A DNA stretch of 64,000 nucleotides from Liolophura sinensis. Taxonomy: Eukaryota > Mollusca > Polyplacophora > Chitonida > Chitonidae. The position numbers were made by a program, and so were the translations under genes. The DNA is taken from the NCBI RefSeq assembly GCF_032854445.1, contig NC_088300.1, positions 12,929,191 through 12,993,190 on the forward strand, given 5' to 3'. Positions 53,751 through 64,000 of the stretch are shown here, in pieces. Position 1 is the stretch's first letter; each line of letters opens with the position of its first letter. Under the pieces are notes generated by a model that worked only from the letters and a program-made list of their open reading frames with translations, did no database searches and was not told the DNA's origin.

Positions 53751-56325
53751 ATGTTAGCTGCTAGGGAGGATGTTACCAGCTACGGGTTCTCGGCTAGCTC
53801 AACTGCTTGTGCGTCAATGACAACATGACGCCCGGGTTGAAGGCCTGCAAGCTTGGATATTTCCGACACTTACTTGCCACCGTCACCAGATACTCGCGCG
53901 CCAAGTGTGCCATGCAAACATCGGAAAAAGATTTAGGGTTTTTATGTGGGCGCTGGCAAAGACTTTTTTGTTTGCCTGGACTGGACGCTTATGACTGGAC
54001 ATAATTGTCCAGGAAAATTAAAATAAATAAACTTGTTTACTTTATACTTCGTAGTTGCTAAGTGTACATAAATGTACACTAAGTAAGTAATTCGCCCTCA
54101 AGTTATAAATGTTGACCTGCATAAAGATTGCACAGCTTCAGGTTGATGTGTCATATGGTTTGTTTTCATACGTTTAAACTGTACGCGGTATCAACCTATC
54201 CTCCCTGCCGTCGGAACAACCCTGCTGAACGTTAAAACGTTACTCTTCAACAGTGTTGGGTCGCATAAAAAATCCACTGAATTGACGTTCCCATATATGC
54301 CGTCGACGTTTCTATTCTCTGTGTAGTACCCTTTTGGCAGATGTGTTAGAATCATATTTATATTTTTATTATATTCATAAATATTATTAAAATTCAGAAT
54401 TACACATGGATCGCATCCACATTTAAGACATATCTATGTCAAATACATTTTACCAAGAGGTCCCCAATAAAAACCATGCAAAAATATTTTAAAATGGCAT
54501 TTTCTACTTAAAGTAAATTCAAAAAAAAATTTGGAAGGCACATCTTCAAATAACATTCTCAACCTTTATATAAAGTTTGCATGATTTTTTTTGGTTTTCT
54601 CCTCTTTTAAATGAATTGTTCAACTGTTCTGGTTACATATAGTAGACACAGAAAAGAAACGTTTATGGAGACCTATACAGCCTTCGCAAGAGCAATTATA
54701 ATGCACATTAAGAAAATTTGTTACACTATAGTAAACATATATCATTCCGCATTGAGTCTGTTCATATTTGCTTCGGTGCACATTGGCACAGGTGACTGAT
54801 ATTTTCAATTGACTATCTATAGTTCAGCATATATTACGTAAGACCCATTGAAGGACGTTGAAACTCTGCGCTTTGTCGCACTGTTGGAATATAACGCAAA
54901 AACGAGGGGAAAAGGTCATCTAGTACTTATTACTAGCCAACCATGCCTGTTTGTGTGGTACATTCTTTGTCGAACCTTGCAAAAATTAAATGCCTTTTTC
55001 CATGTGGGCGTGGTTAACTGGATGGTCCACTGTTGACGAATGTGAACTATTTATTTCTTTGTTCGATCCTTCCTTACCGCCATACACTTTAGAAGTTCTC
55101 ACTTGATAACGATGGTGATTATTTCTTTATAGATGGAGGAATTCGGAGTGTCCAGGAAAAGCTCACACGTCGGAGTCAATCTAAGCGTGATTACTTCTTC
55201 AACAGCTTGTCTCTGTCAACAAAATAGCCATTGTAAATGAGCTGTATGGTATTTACCTTAAAAGTCGTGAGCTAAAAAGTTCGCCTAACCTACTTCCAGA
55301 GATTAAATCCTTATTTCAGGTTTCGCACGTCACTGGTTCTGTCTCTTCCAGTAATGAGACGGAACATTCATCCTGTGATGAACTCCCAACTAGAGATCTT
55401 TTCTTGACGCAAAATGATAAGTGATATACATGATAGACACTAGCAATAAGGTGCCATAGTTTTTAATGGTATGTATCACGGTATGCTTTATTACAAACCC
55501 AGCATACGAATGTGATATCAGTCCACACAGTTGTGATATCAGTCACAATATTGTATCTCTAAGCATGATTTCATGTAGCGCTACGCTGTCTCCTTGAGAA
55601 ACCTCAACATTTCGTGCTTAAGCCAGAAGGTTTTTCCATATAACACCGCAACTAATCGAAAAAGACGAGAATTAAGGGCATACATTCTACGTTGACAATA
55701 GCAGGAACAGTGAGTTACAAGCTGAAATATCTACAGACAACGTTTCCAAATGAATTAACAATAACGCAAATAGTCAAAATTTACCAACCTCAATTACATG
55801 TTCTTTTGTCAACATCCGGTACACAAACATAAGACACATCTCAAACACCCAGTGATTAACACAGACATTTTAAGGTACACGATTTAATAGATTATTATCT
55901 CTTATATCAATAATGCAGGCTTCCGTAACTAAAGTTCAGAGATGCGCTCGAGATTTTCGCCCGTAAATTACTTGGCTATGTCTCTTTTTCTCTAAATGAC
56001 TTCTAATTGGCATCGTAATGATCTTGTAATGTTAACAGATCATGTACTGGTCTACTGCTAAAAGAAGACATCTAATACGCGGGATGACATAACACTATCA
56101 CACACACACATACATCAATTGCCATAAGGAGCTCAAACCGGAATAACCGTGATATTACTTTTGGAAAATGTCGGCATACATCAAGCAACCGGGTAAAGGT
56201 TATTAGAATAATATGAAACAAAACCGTAGTATTAACATACATGTACATGGACAAAATGTTTCTCACCACATAACCAATGTTAATGTTGTATTCAGCGTCA
56301 CATGTTCTTAAAAATATTTTATAAA

Positions 56326-56328
<3 letters not shown>
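53751..56328. other. Intergenic sequence without recognised gene
   Basis: Nothing assignable. Several short open frames have no family resemblance. Confidence 0.4.

Positions 56329-56411
<83 letters not shown>
56329..56411. repeat. TA dinucleotide microsatellite
   Basis: About 40 TA units with one interruption ('taatat' at about 56380). Confidence 0.96.
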
Positions 56412-56415
<4 letters not shown>

Positions 56416-58109
56416 CCGCATGTGATCATTGAGCAGACTGAGAGAAAATTATTAGTGTTTGTTGGGATATTTCACGTCCTACAGCATTTTATACTCACGA
56501 GTATCCGCTTTATAAACTATACATCCGACTTCTGTGAGGAGGCTCTGCCACTTTATTCGTCATCCCTAAAAAGTCGACGAAAACTATTACTTTCCTCGGG
56601 TTCGATTCTCAGGATGTGTGTTGCTCGTGTCCATCTGATTACCGAAAAGTTCACTTCTGAATAACAAGAGCTTTGATATTTATCAAATCATTTTGTTAGT
56701 GGAGTGCGTAAAATAAAATGCTCGGTAAAAGGTTAGGCAGAACCACCGAAATGTCATGTATTCACACTACCCACATAATGCTATACTTTTTCATCTTTTT
56801 GATTCTTCAGTTGTATTTCCTCAGTGTCCTTAATAATGATCGACGCATGCAGTAACAGAACAGAGAAATGTATACTTACATGACTTCTGCTATGTATCTA
56901 ATCTCAGATTCTCTGCTCTCATGGCGTAGAAATCTGTATGTCTCGGGTGGGGAAGCTTGGCAGTAACGTGCTAAAGTACTAAACACATGTAGTTGTTTAA
57001 CCAGATAACCCGAAACACTCGACGCAACATTAATTTTGTTTACTCCACTTATTTTGCTTCACAAACAAACTATAAGTTGTTACTTTCATCAGTCAACCTA
57101 GCTACCTTTGTGCAGATTTTCAGTTCAATAACTTGTATTTCAGTCACGTTTAATCATTAAAAATATGAAACTGACAGCTATTATTCATCCCACGCGTAAC
57201 TGCAATATCACTATGTTGCACTGCATTGAGTAATTCTGTCAATTTGGTTCGACCTGCAGAACTTTTTTGTATACATACCTTACATTTAAAGTTATTATTA
57301 CTGTTAGTGCTTTGTTTAAAGCATTAATAAACTAATGGTAAAGCTAAAACCGCTATACAGTCATAGGTACTCAGTCGATGTCAGTCAAACGACTTAAGTT
57401 ATGCCATATCTCCATGTATCGATATAGGCCCTTTTCAAACGGGCACTAAGAAAAAACTAATTCAATATGCGATATCATGCCGCCCGATTGGGAGATTTTC
57501 ACTCTTACATGTGTAAATGAAAGCCAGCTTCAAAAACAAATCTTGCATTTAGTCACGTTTAATCGATTTTAATGTCATTAGATTTCATAATTCGAAAAGT
57601 TCAAAGCCTGCAGGTGTGAATTAATTATTCCACGTCCAATGCAAAATCTGTTATATAGTTGCTCATTCCTGGCTGTTACATCAGATTTACCCGGATTTCA
57701 CTGAGGAAGAAAGCGACCCACAGGCAAAATGACGAGTGTGTTCCTTGTATTGAACTTAATGTCTTTGATAGGAATGTTATCTGGGCTCGTGAGTTGTATC
57801 CCTTTTTTACTTCTTTTAACTTTGGATTTCTTGTCAAGACATTGAAATATATTTTTGTGAAATGGCGCAATGAGAATGTACAAAGGCACGATACCAGAAT
57901 GTATGTTGGAAAGTACACAAACAAAGTATGTGAATAACATATATGTAGAGAGAGTGTTCACAGAAAATCAATGTGAACGACCGAATGTGAAAGATCGCAA
58001 TAGATTTTACTATAATTTTCACCCCGCCTAGTTGGCAGGCTGTTGTATGAAAATTGAAACGTTTTTGTTTAGTCCTTGGCACTTCCGACCACGCAAACAG
58101 ACCTTGGAT
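56412..58109. other. Intergenic sequence without recognised gene
   Basis: Open frames at 56422-56664 and 57659-57937 match no family. No RNA or structured repeat was seen. Confidence 0.4.
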
Positions 58110-58315
58110 TGGACTGGAACACCGATGAGCCAGAAACCTCTTTCAGTGACTGGGAAGCCACTAACCCGAGTTTTTGGGCGAGTACCATGGCTAAGCAAGA
58201 TACCCTCAAACAAGTAGAACACAACCGTTTTACCCTAGAGATTGACCCTGGCTTGGGCAGAAACACCGCTGAACCAGAAACCTCCTCCAGTGAATGAGAA
58301 GCCATTGAACCGGAA
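58110..58315. repeat. Two-copy tandem repeat, period about 145 bp
   Basis: 'aacaccgatgagccagaaac' and the following 'ctctttcagtgactgggaag' recur as 'aacaccgctgaaccagaaac' and 'ctcctccagtgaatgagaag' about 145 bp later. Confidence 0.75.
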
Positions 58316-59576
58316 CAATGGTAAACCAGTGACAAGTTCGATGACAAAGACAAGGTAAAGTTAACAGCTGCATTGTAAGATCTTGCCCAGTTCTTCTGTG
58401 CCACATTTGGTTTACGAGTTTTAACAGAAGATTAGTTTATTTTTCTGGTTTGCAATTTATCTGTCTATTTTATTTGATTCTGGGTGTTCTGATTATTGCA
58501 TTGATAACCGTTCGCTGCCTTCTAGTTAAAGCTCTTTCTCCCCAATATGGCTGAAATACTGCCGACGTGAAGCTAAGCTATCATGATTAATTCATTCATT
58601 CATTCACGGGCTAGTCTTAGTGTACATAATATTGCATTTCGACAAATGTATCACTGTTATACTATTTCCATTGCTAGATGTTATCATGCCCTAGTATGTA
58701 TGTTTGCATCTATGAGTACTTGTGATCTTACGTCATCCTTAATTTTTCAGTCATATTATCCAAGTAATTTGTTTTTCTGTTATACCAATAGTGTCTAAAC
58801 ATAGGAGACAGGTTTCCCTGTGGGGACATTTGGAATGCTGCCTCGCGGAATTGTCATATTGCCACACCACACATTACGCTCCACTTATCCACAGTATTTC
58901 TACAGCTGTCGTACCAGTATCTTGTCTACGTCGTTGTGCTAAAGCGATACGCGATAGGCTTAATAGTATGTTTATATTGTAGGGTTTCACAAAGCTAGAC
59001 GACATCACTGCTCCGTCCATGACTTATCACAGATGTTACAAAGGAAGAACAATGAAATACAATAAACACCGCATCTGAGCTTTGGTTTTTGTTTGTTCCC
59101 ATATATTGTTGTGTCTTCACATGCATCTCAGCCTTGGCAGGTTTGACATCGAACATCACAGTTCAAGACTCAACCATCACTTAATAACAAAATACCTTTG
59201 AAAGTGACTATGTTACAAAGCACAGTGACACTGCTACGTGTAACCTTACTACCTGTAACAATTGGCTAACTCACAAGGAAATTTGATAATCTTGTATGAC
59301 GGTAATCGTTGTAACCGTTAAAAGCCACACAATCGCTTCAAAGTAGACAATGGTTATGATCCAGATAAGGGAACTGGACGCAATATAAAACACTTAGCGT
59401 TCAGCATAAAATACTATAGCATAGAATGCAGCACAATGTGATTGTTGGCCAATGGTGACATGTGACAGTCGTATGATGGTCATATAGGAGCACATTACGA
59501 TGGATTTGAACATGGAGAAACTTTGTCGGTTACTTGCCAAACGTCGCTGATTTTCCACGCGCATTTTAGTTTACGC
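58316..59576. other. Intergenic sequence without recognised gene
   Basis: A (ttca)n run with a preceding 'gccgacgtgaagctaagc' near 58560-58605 may be a diverged SINE end. Otherwise nothing was recognised. Confidence 0.4.
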
Positions 59577-59612
59577 CCCTCTTTTATGCTGGCCGCCATC
59601 GTATAAGTGAAA
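59577..59612 (+). mobile_element. SINE family 2 fragment
   Basis: 'tatgctggccgccatcgtat' and 'aagtgaaaaaaagctt' match the family 2 body only. Confidence 0.6.
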
Positions 59613-59871
59613 AAAAGCTTAAGTACTGAAATTAACCGATGTGTATTACTGGTAATCAATGTTGTTTTACCAACGAGGTTGTTATAAGTCAAATCAGCTC
59701 ATATTCTATGGCTTTGTTCCTACAAGGAGGCATCGTGGGTTACCTCATATTACGCCCATTAACCTCCATGTAACAGGTCTAAGTGAAATTATTCTCTACT
59801 ATTACCGTTTACAAATCCAATTAATGAATACCGATTTGTACGTCTTAATTACCTCACGCATCCTCATCTGT

Positions 59872-59945
59872 CGACTGGTGGGAAGGTCTGCCAGCTACTT
59901 GCGAATGATCTGTGTTTCTCCTGGGCTCTGTCTCTTACAGCTACG
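59872..59945 (+). mobile_element. SINE family 2 fragment
   Basis: 'gggaaggtctgccagctact' and 'gcgaatgatctgtgtttctc' then 'ctgggctctg' match the central part of family 2. Confidence 0.6.
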
Positions 59946-60459
59946 TATGCGGATTAGATGTATGCTAATGATACAGCTTCCAACAGAGGCCCGTTCCCAA
60001 AATGCTGGATATTTTTCCTATCCGTTCTTAGATCCTCTGCTGCGTTTTTAATAACTGGCAGTTTCAAAATCAGCAATCCTTGGTCGAGGGATCTCCTTAC
60101 CACTATTCCTCACAAAGGACTTATTTAATATAATTTCATCTCTATTGTTTTGGTGTTTGATAAAACTGGTCACCCTACATTCACGTCGAAGGTAACAACT
60201 CTTTCTTCAATTCCACTACATACAAGCGTTAGCGTTCATAGGATGTTTCGCTTCAACTTCTCATTAATAACATCTAGAAGTGAAAACCATATATCAACAG
60301 TGTATAAGTATTCCCGATAGGTACAAATTATGCCCCTATTTTGGCTGACCTATACTTGTTAAGAGTATTTTTCATCAAGTTCGATCTTTCTCATTCAATA
60401 AACAGTAAATTTATCTGCTACCTTTAAATAATCCATAAATAGCACTGATATATATCTAC

Positions 60460-60641
60460 CTTTGCTCGATTTGAAAGAAACAACAGACTCTCCAAATGGT
60501 ACATCTTATCTGGATCTGTCTTCATACAAAAACCAACAAGGTATCCTGTCTCGCAGACTTCACGACAAGAGAGATAGATCCTGCGTATCTCATGTGTGTA
60601 AATACATCGCCTGATAGCAATCGTTAGAATCTTGGAGATAT
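60460..60641 (-). CDS. Possible orphan coding exon, cysteine-containing
   Basis: Open between a TTGGCAG acceptor and a GTAGAT donor, 182 nt (phase 1 in, phase 0 out). It encodes about 60 residues including RRCIYTHEIRRIYLSCREVC and GYLVGFCMKTDPDKMYHLES, with four cysteines. The spacing recalls secreted cysteine-rich domains but no family was recognised. No partner exon was found in the window, so it may belong to a gene mostly outside it or be chance. Confidence 0.3.
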
Positions 60642-60989
60642 CTGCCAATTTCAATCAACGTCATAAGTTATTACTGCGAACACAAGTGCGTCACAATTTC
60701 TCTTAAGTTTTACACTGTGTACATGTAGGTCATACTAGTTCTCTTGTAAGTAACATGTAAATATGGACAGAGCGCCCAGAATCCCTGGCACTGTGCTTTA
60801 TAATTGTGGACGCAGAGATTGTCTATTGATCGTGTTGGATTACATTGGAACGTTAGGACATATAAACAGATGCAGTTACATATTTGGATTATCGACAGAT
60901 TATATACTACCATGGTGCACAATTCTGATACTGATTTCATTCATTCGCCTCAAACATTCTTCGCGTCTTTCCACAACCCTAGGAAACTG

Positions 60990-61120
60990 TTGATTGCTTC
61001 TCTTTGATTGATTCCATCATAATGTCTTACTTTATATACATTCTTAGTTCTTGGTGGTTTGTATTTAACGTCGTTATTGGAATTGACGACTCCGACGTCA
61101 AGATTTGTTGACGTCGTATA
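60990..61120 (-). pseudogene. Short coding-like segment shared with 39.2 kb
   Basis: The minus strand encodes KNVYKVRHYDGINQREAINS followed by FLGLWKDAKNV, partner of the segment at 39175-39330. This copy is the better preserved. Confidence 0.45.
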
Positions 61121-61207
61121 CGAATATCTATTTCCAGACATGGGTTCATGCCTGGAGGATAAAACTGTGTGTTAAACGAGAATGCCGAATACTGCTTTAA
61201 AACCATA

Positions 61208-61327
61208 TGATCTCTTCGACCCAATCCTGGGTCGAGTCACACCTAAGACCTTAACCGAGGAAGATGTAACTTGTCCCGTTTGGCGTTCAGCATAGTGCAT
61301 ATACTGTTTGACCTAAATCAGTATAAT
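61208..61327 (+). mobile_element. SINE family 1, 5' half of an interrupted copy
   Basis: 'gggtcgagtcacacctaaga', 'gtttggcgttcagcat' and 'cagtataat' match the intact copy at 21683 up to its midpoint and stop at 'taatgg'. The tRNA head is diverged. Confidence 0.8.
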
Positions 61328-62660
61328 GGACACAGATTGTAGTTCTGAGTATTTTAGAGTTGTTACGGTATTGAAAGCAGCAACAGAAAACAGACTCAGT
61401 GACTCAATATTACAATGTAAACAATGCTTTATATATTAAATGAGACGTACAGTTTTACAGACAGTTTCAACAACAAGAACAACAACAACATACACATCAG
61501 TATTACCGGTCTTTAAAAGTTTCCAGTTCACCTTTGCATCCCAAGAACGTATTCCAGGAGATCCAACGTAAAGGCCATGGGATAAACACACAATTCACAC
61601 AAGTCACAAATTGTCCTAGTCAGTACTTCGGTAGGTTAGCGAACGCGAAACACAGTACACAGGTTACACAGAAATGGAACAGTCAAGCCTTTGAATGACG
61701 TCACACTACGCAGAGCACAACACAGGGTAAATACAGGCATGGAGGCATAATCCACCTTTAGAACAATCACAGCTCCCGCAGAAACTCACAAACGAGCGTT
61801 TAGAGACCTAGAGTAATGTCACCTTGTGGCAGAACGAACGTCCTTTGGCAAACTGAAAACTTCAGTTTAGAGTTCCTTGACGACCTTGTCGGTCAGGTGA
61901 GGTCAGCGTGTTAAACAACTACACAGTCAACACTGTATAATCATAATGAAGATCCGAACACCAATAAACGTGACTTCCGCAGAAAATTCACATAAACCAG
62001 ACATCAGTACAACTGTGTACACAAACGGTGGCCGGCATAAAATCTAACCTCCCAAATGAAACTGGCATCACCAGCTCATATTATTCAACTATTTTTAAAC
62101 ACAGAATTAACAGCCAATGAACAGCCAGTGAAATAAACAAAGCCTTGAACAGGTGCTTTCCACCAGGTCCGCGCTGTACATATATAAACAGGGCCTGTTA
62201 TGCTTAATAACATATAACACAAAGGTCGCAGGACTAACAGTACATGATCAACGTTAAATAGTCATACATAACAGAGTGTAAAGTCTCTTTTTTGCCGCCA
62301 GCCTGCCGTTTTTTGTGTACAGGTGCATGTTTGGTATTCAAAATGAGGAAATTGTCTAAGCTCTGGGCAGGTATGAGTTTTAATGATGAAAGTTCGAAAT
62401 TCTGGGCGAGAGGACACAAGGAGACAGGTGGTGATGAGGCTGCGAGTGACGTGCCCTTGGCGTTGCTAGGCACCCCTCCCAGCTGCCGGCATAAAAAGGT
62501 CCAGATTTGAAGGTCAACCTATGTCGAGATTTTTATGGCTTCTTTCTAACAGGCTGGGCCAGGTATGCACCAAAGCTTATTGGCCACGGAATGTTTGAGA
62601 CTGAGATTATAGCACTAAACGTTAACATTGTCGCTTATGGAAAATTAATGGGGGTCTGTG
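61328..62660. mobile_element. Candidate 1.33-kb insertion splitting a SINE
   Basis: Its ends read 'ggacacagatt' and 'ggtctgtggcc', giving a 9-nt imperfect inverted repeat (GG.CACAGA). It is flanked by TAAT on both sides, matching the single TAAT in the intact SINE. No coding region was recognised inside. It would be a non-autonomous DNA element of unknown superfamily. Confidence 0.55.
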
Positions 62661-62860
62661 GCCTAATGGCTCGGGCGGTACGGCTTACTTGCCTTCGGTA
62701 AGTCGTCTCAGTGAAGCAGAACTAGATAAAAGAGCGGTGGAAATCCGTCCTGCAACAAGGGGGCACATTACATGCTCATTCTAAGGATTCCTTCGTCGTC
62801 ATATGACTGAAAAATTATTAATTACGACGTTAACCCTCAAGCACTCACTCACTCAGTGCA
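62661..62860 (+). mobile_element. SINE family 1, 3' half of an interrupted copy
   Basis: It begins 'taatggctcgggcgg' exactly where the 5' half ends. It continues through 'cttgccttcggtaagtcgtc' and 'gcggtggaaatccgtcctgc' to 'tacgacgttaaccctcaagc' and (cact)n. Confidence 0.88.
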
Positions 62861-64000
62861 TTCGATGTAAAAGACGACAGCATGGCGAGTTAAAAAAGAG
62901 CATTGACCACAATTTGATAGTAGATAAATGGTCACACATAACCGGTGAAATCCGATCTTTTCTCAACTTACCTCAGTTGGTTTTTATTTGTAATGATTAA
63001 AGCGAACTAGTGATGAAGACGAAGTATGTGTTTATTTCACACAGAAACAGTGTGTGTTCGATAGTTTGAAAACAGCTTATTTAGTTTATCAGTTGCAGTA
63101 GAGGCCAGAATATTTAGCAGAGTAAACGAGGAGAAATTCAGCTCTGGGAATGTTGTGCTAACTTCACGGAGCTGAGAAACTCAAACGAAAACATAAGACC
63201 TCACTTAGGTGACATAAACCCACTGACCATCGAGAAGGGATTGAAAGACCCAACGATGGACTTGCGATTGAGAGCTAATGTCGAAAGACAGAGTCCTATC
63301 ACAGGGTGGTTTGCGGCTTTGAGTGATGGTGTCTGGTGCCGAAGTTACAAATCTGTCCAGTTACCTACCGGTAACAAAGACCGCTATTAACTTGGACCAA
63401 GTAAAATGCATCTGAGTATAGAGCCTAAGTAGCAATAAAAAAAGAAAAATCGAAAACGCAACCTCGTTGACGAACCTTGAGACATGCGTTGTTATAAGCG
63501 ATATCGCGTTACCCCCTCAAAACATCTTAAAGTAAGCGGTTGTCATGATTTCTTGACTAGTATTGTATCCAGATTGCATTCGTATTTAATCAAACCTCAA
63601 AGCATTGGTGAGTTTTCAGTTGTATTGATATATTTTGTTATATAAACCATTTCCTGCTCTAAACACTATATTACTGAAGTTATACCACAGTATCTACGCT
63701 TCTCAACGACCATGGATACTGACCAAAATCAGAAAACGCACAAATTACAAATAATTAATCTGTTACATTATGTATATCCGGTCTAAATATTGTGATCTTC
63801 CCTTTGGGGTAGTGAATCATATATCAAACTTTAATAAAGCATAAAGTTGTCGGATGATTGTGATGGTTCAGAAGACGAAGAATCCAAAGTATTTCGTATT
63901 CCCTTCATCCAATTCTGTGCCAATGTTTTGTCATTTGTTCTGAAGTAAATTCGCCTGGATCCGGTCTTCATAACCAAAATATACGCGCCTGTTAAACAGA
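62861..64000. other. Intergenic sequence to window end
   Basis: No gene, RNA or structured repeat was recognised. Confidence 0.4.

Noticed and set aside
58076-58297. 73-codon open frame rich in Glu, Thr and Ser
   Set aside because: It follows a two-copy DNA repeat that also opens other frames. No domain was seen.

Overview
The window looks like nuclear DNA from a metazoan, most likely a mollusc. It is AT-rich and repeat-dense, and its one long gene has short exons joined by GT-AG introns. It carries tRNA-derived SINEs, a Penelope-like element, hAT, Ty3/gypsy and non-LTR relics, minisatellites and TA microsatellites. There is no prokaryotic signature. The mollusc placement rests on SINE tails that look familiar from bivalves and gastropods and is an inference.

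One complete gene could be assembled: an ionotropic glutamate receptor-like channel on the minus strand, 36432 to 15751. Twelve exons with consistent phases sum to exactly 2250 nt (749 codons plus stop). They encode a signal peptide, a short amino-terminal domain, the split ligand-binding domain, M1, pore loop, M3 and M4. Arginine is genomically encoded at the Q/R site and the M3 gating motif is altered. A second signal-peptide exon in intron 1 and a decayed copy of the last exon before exon 12 suggest a changing gene structure.

Layout: 1-4.5 kb is repeat-rich intergenic DNA. A decayed hAT element lies at 4.5-7.7 kb, with a SINE inside it. At 8-11 kb are a small MITE-like element, a 48-bp minisatellite and a solo LTR. 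The receptor gene follows at 15.7-36.4 kb. Its introns hold a Penelope-like element split by a SINE, a foldback element, two LINE reverse-transcriptase relics, a 51-bp minisatellite and an LTR fragment. From 36.4 to 46.5 kb is intergenic DNA with SINE copies. At 46.5-52.5 kb lies a decayed Ty3/gypsy element whose integrase precedes its reverse transcriptase (Gmr1-like order), with a second, conventionally ordered gypsy element nested in its reverse transcriptase. From 52.5 to 64 kb are palindromes, repeats, one possible orphan exon, and a SINE apparently split by a 1.33-kb insertion.

Apart from the receptor, almost all recognisable coding sequence is dead transposon. No multi-gene system, operon or CRISPR array is present.
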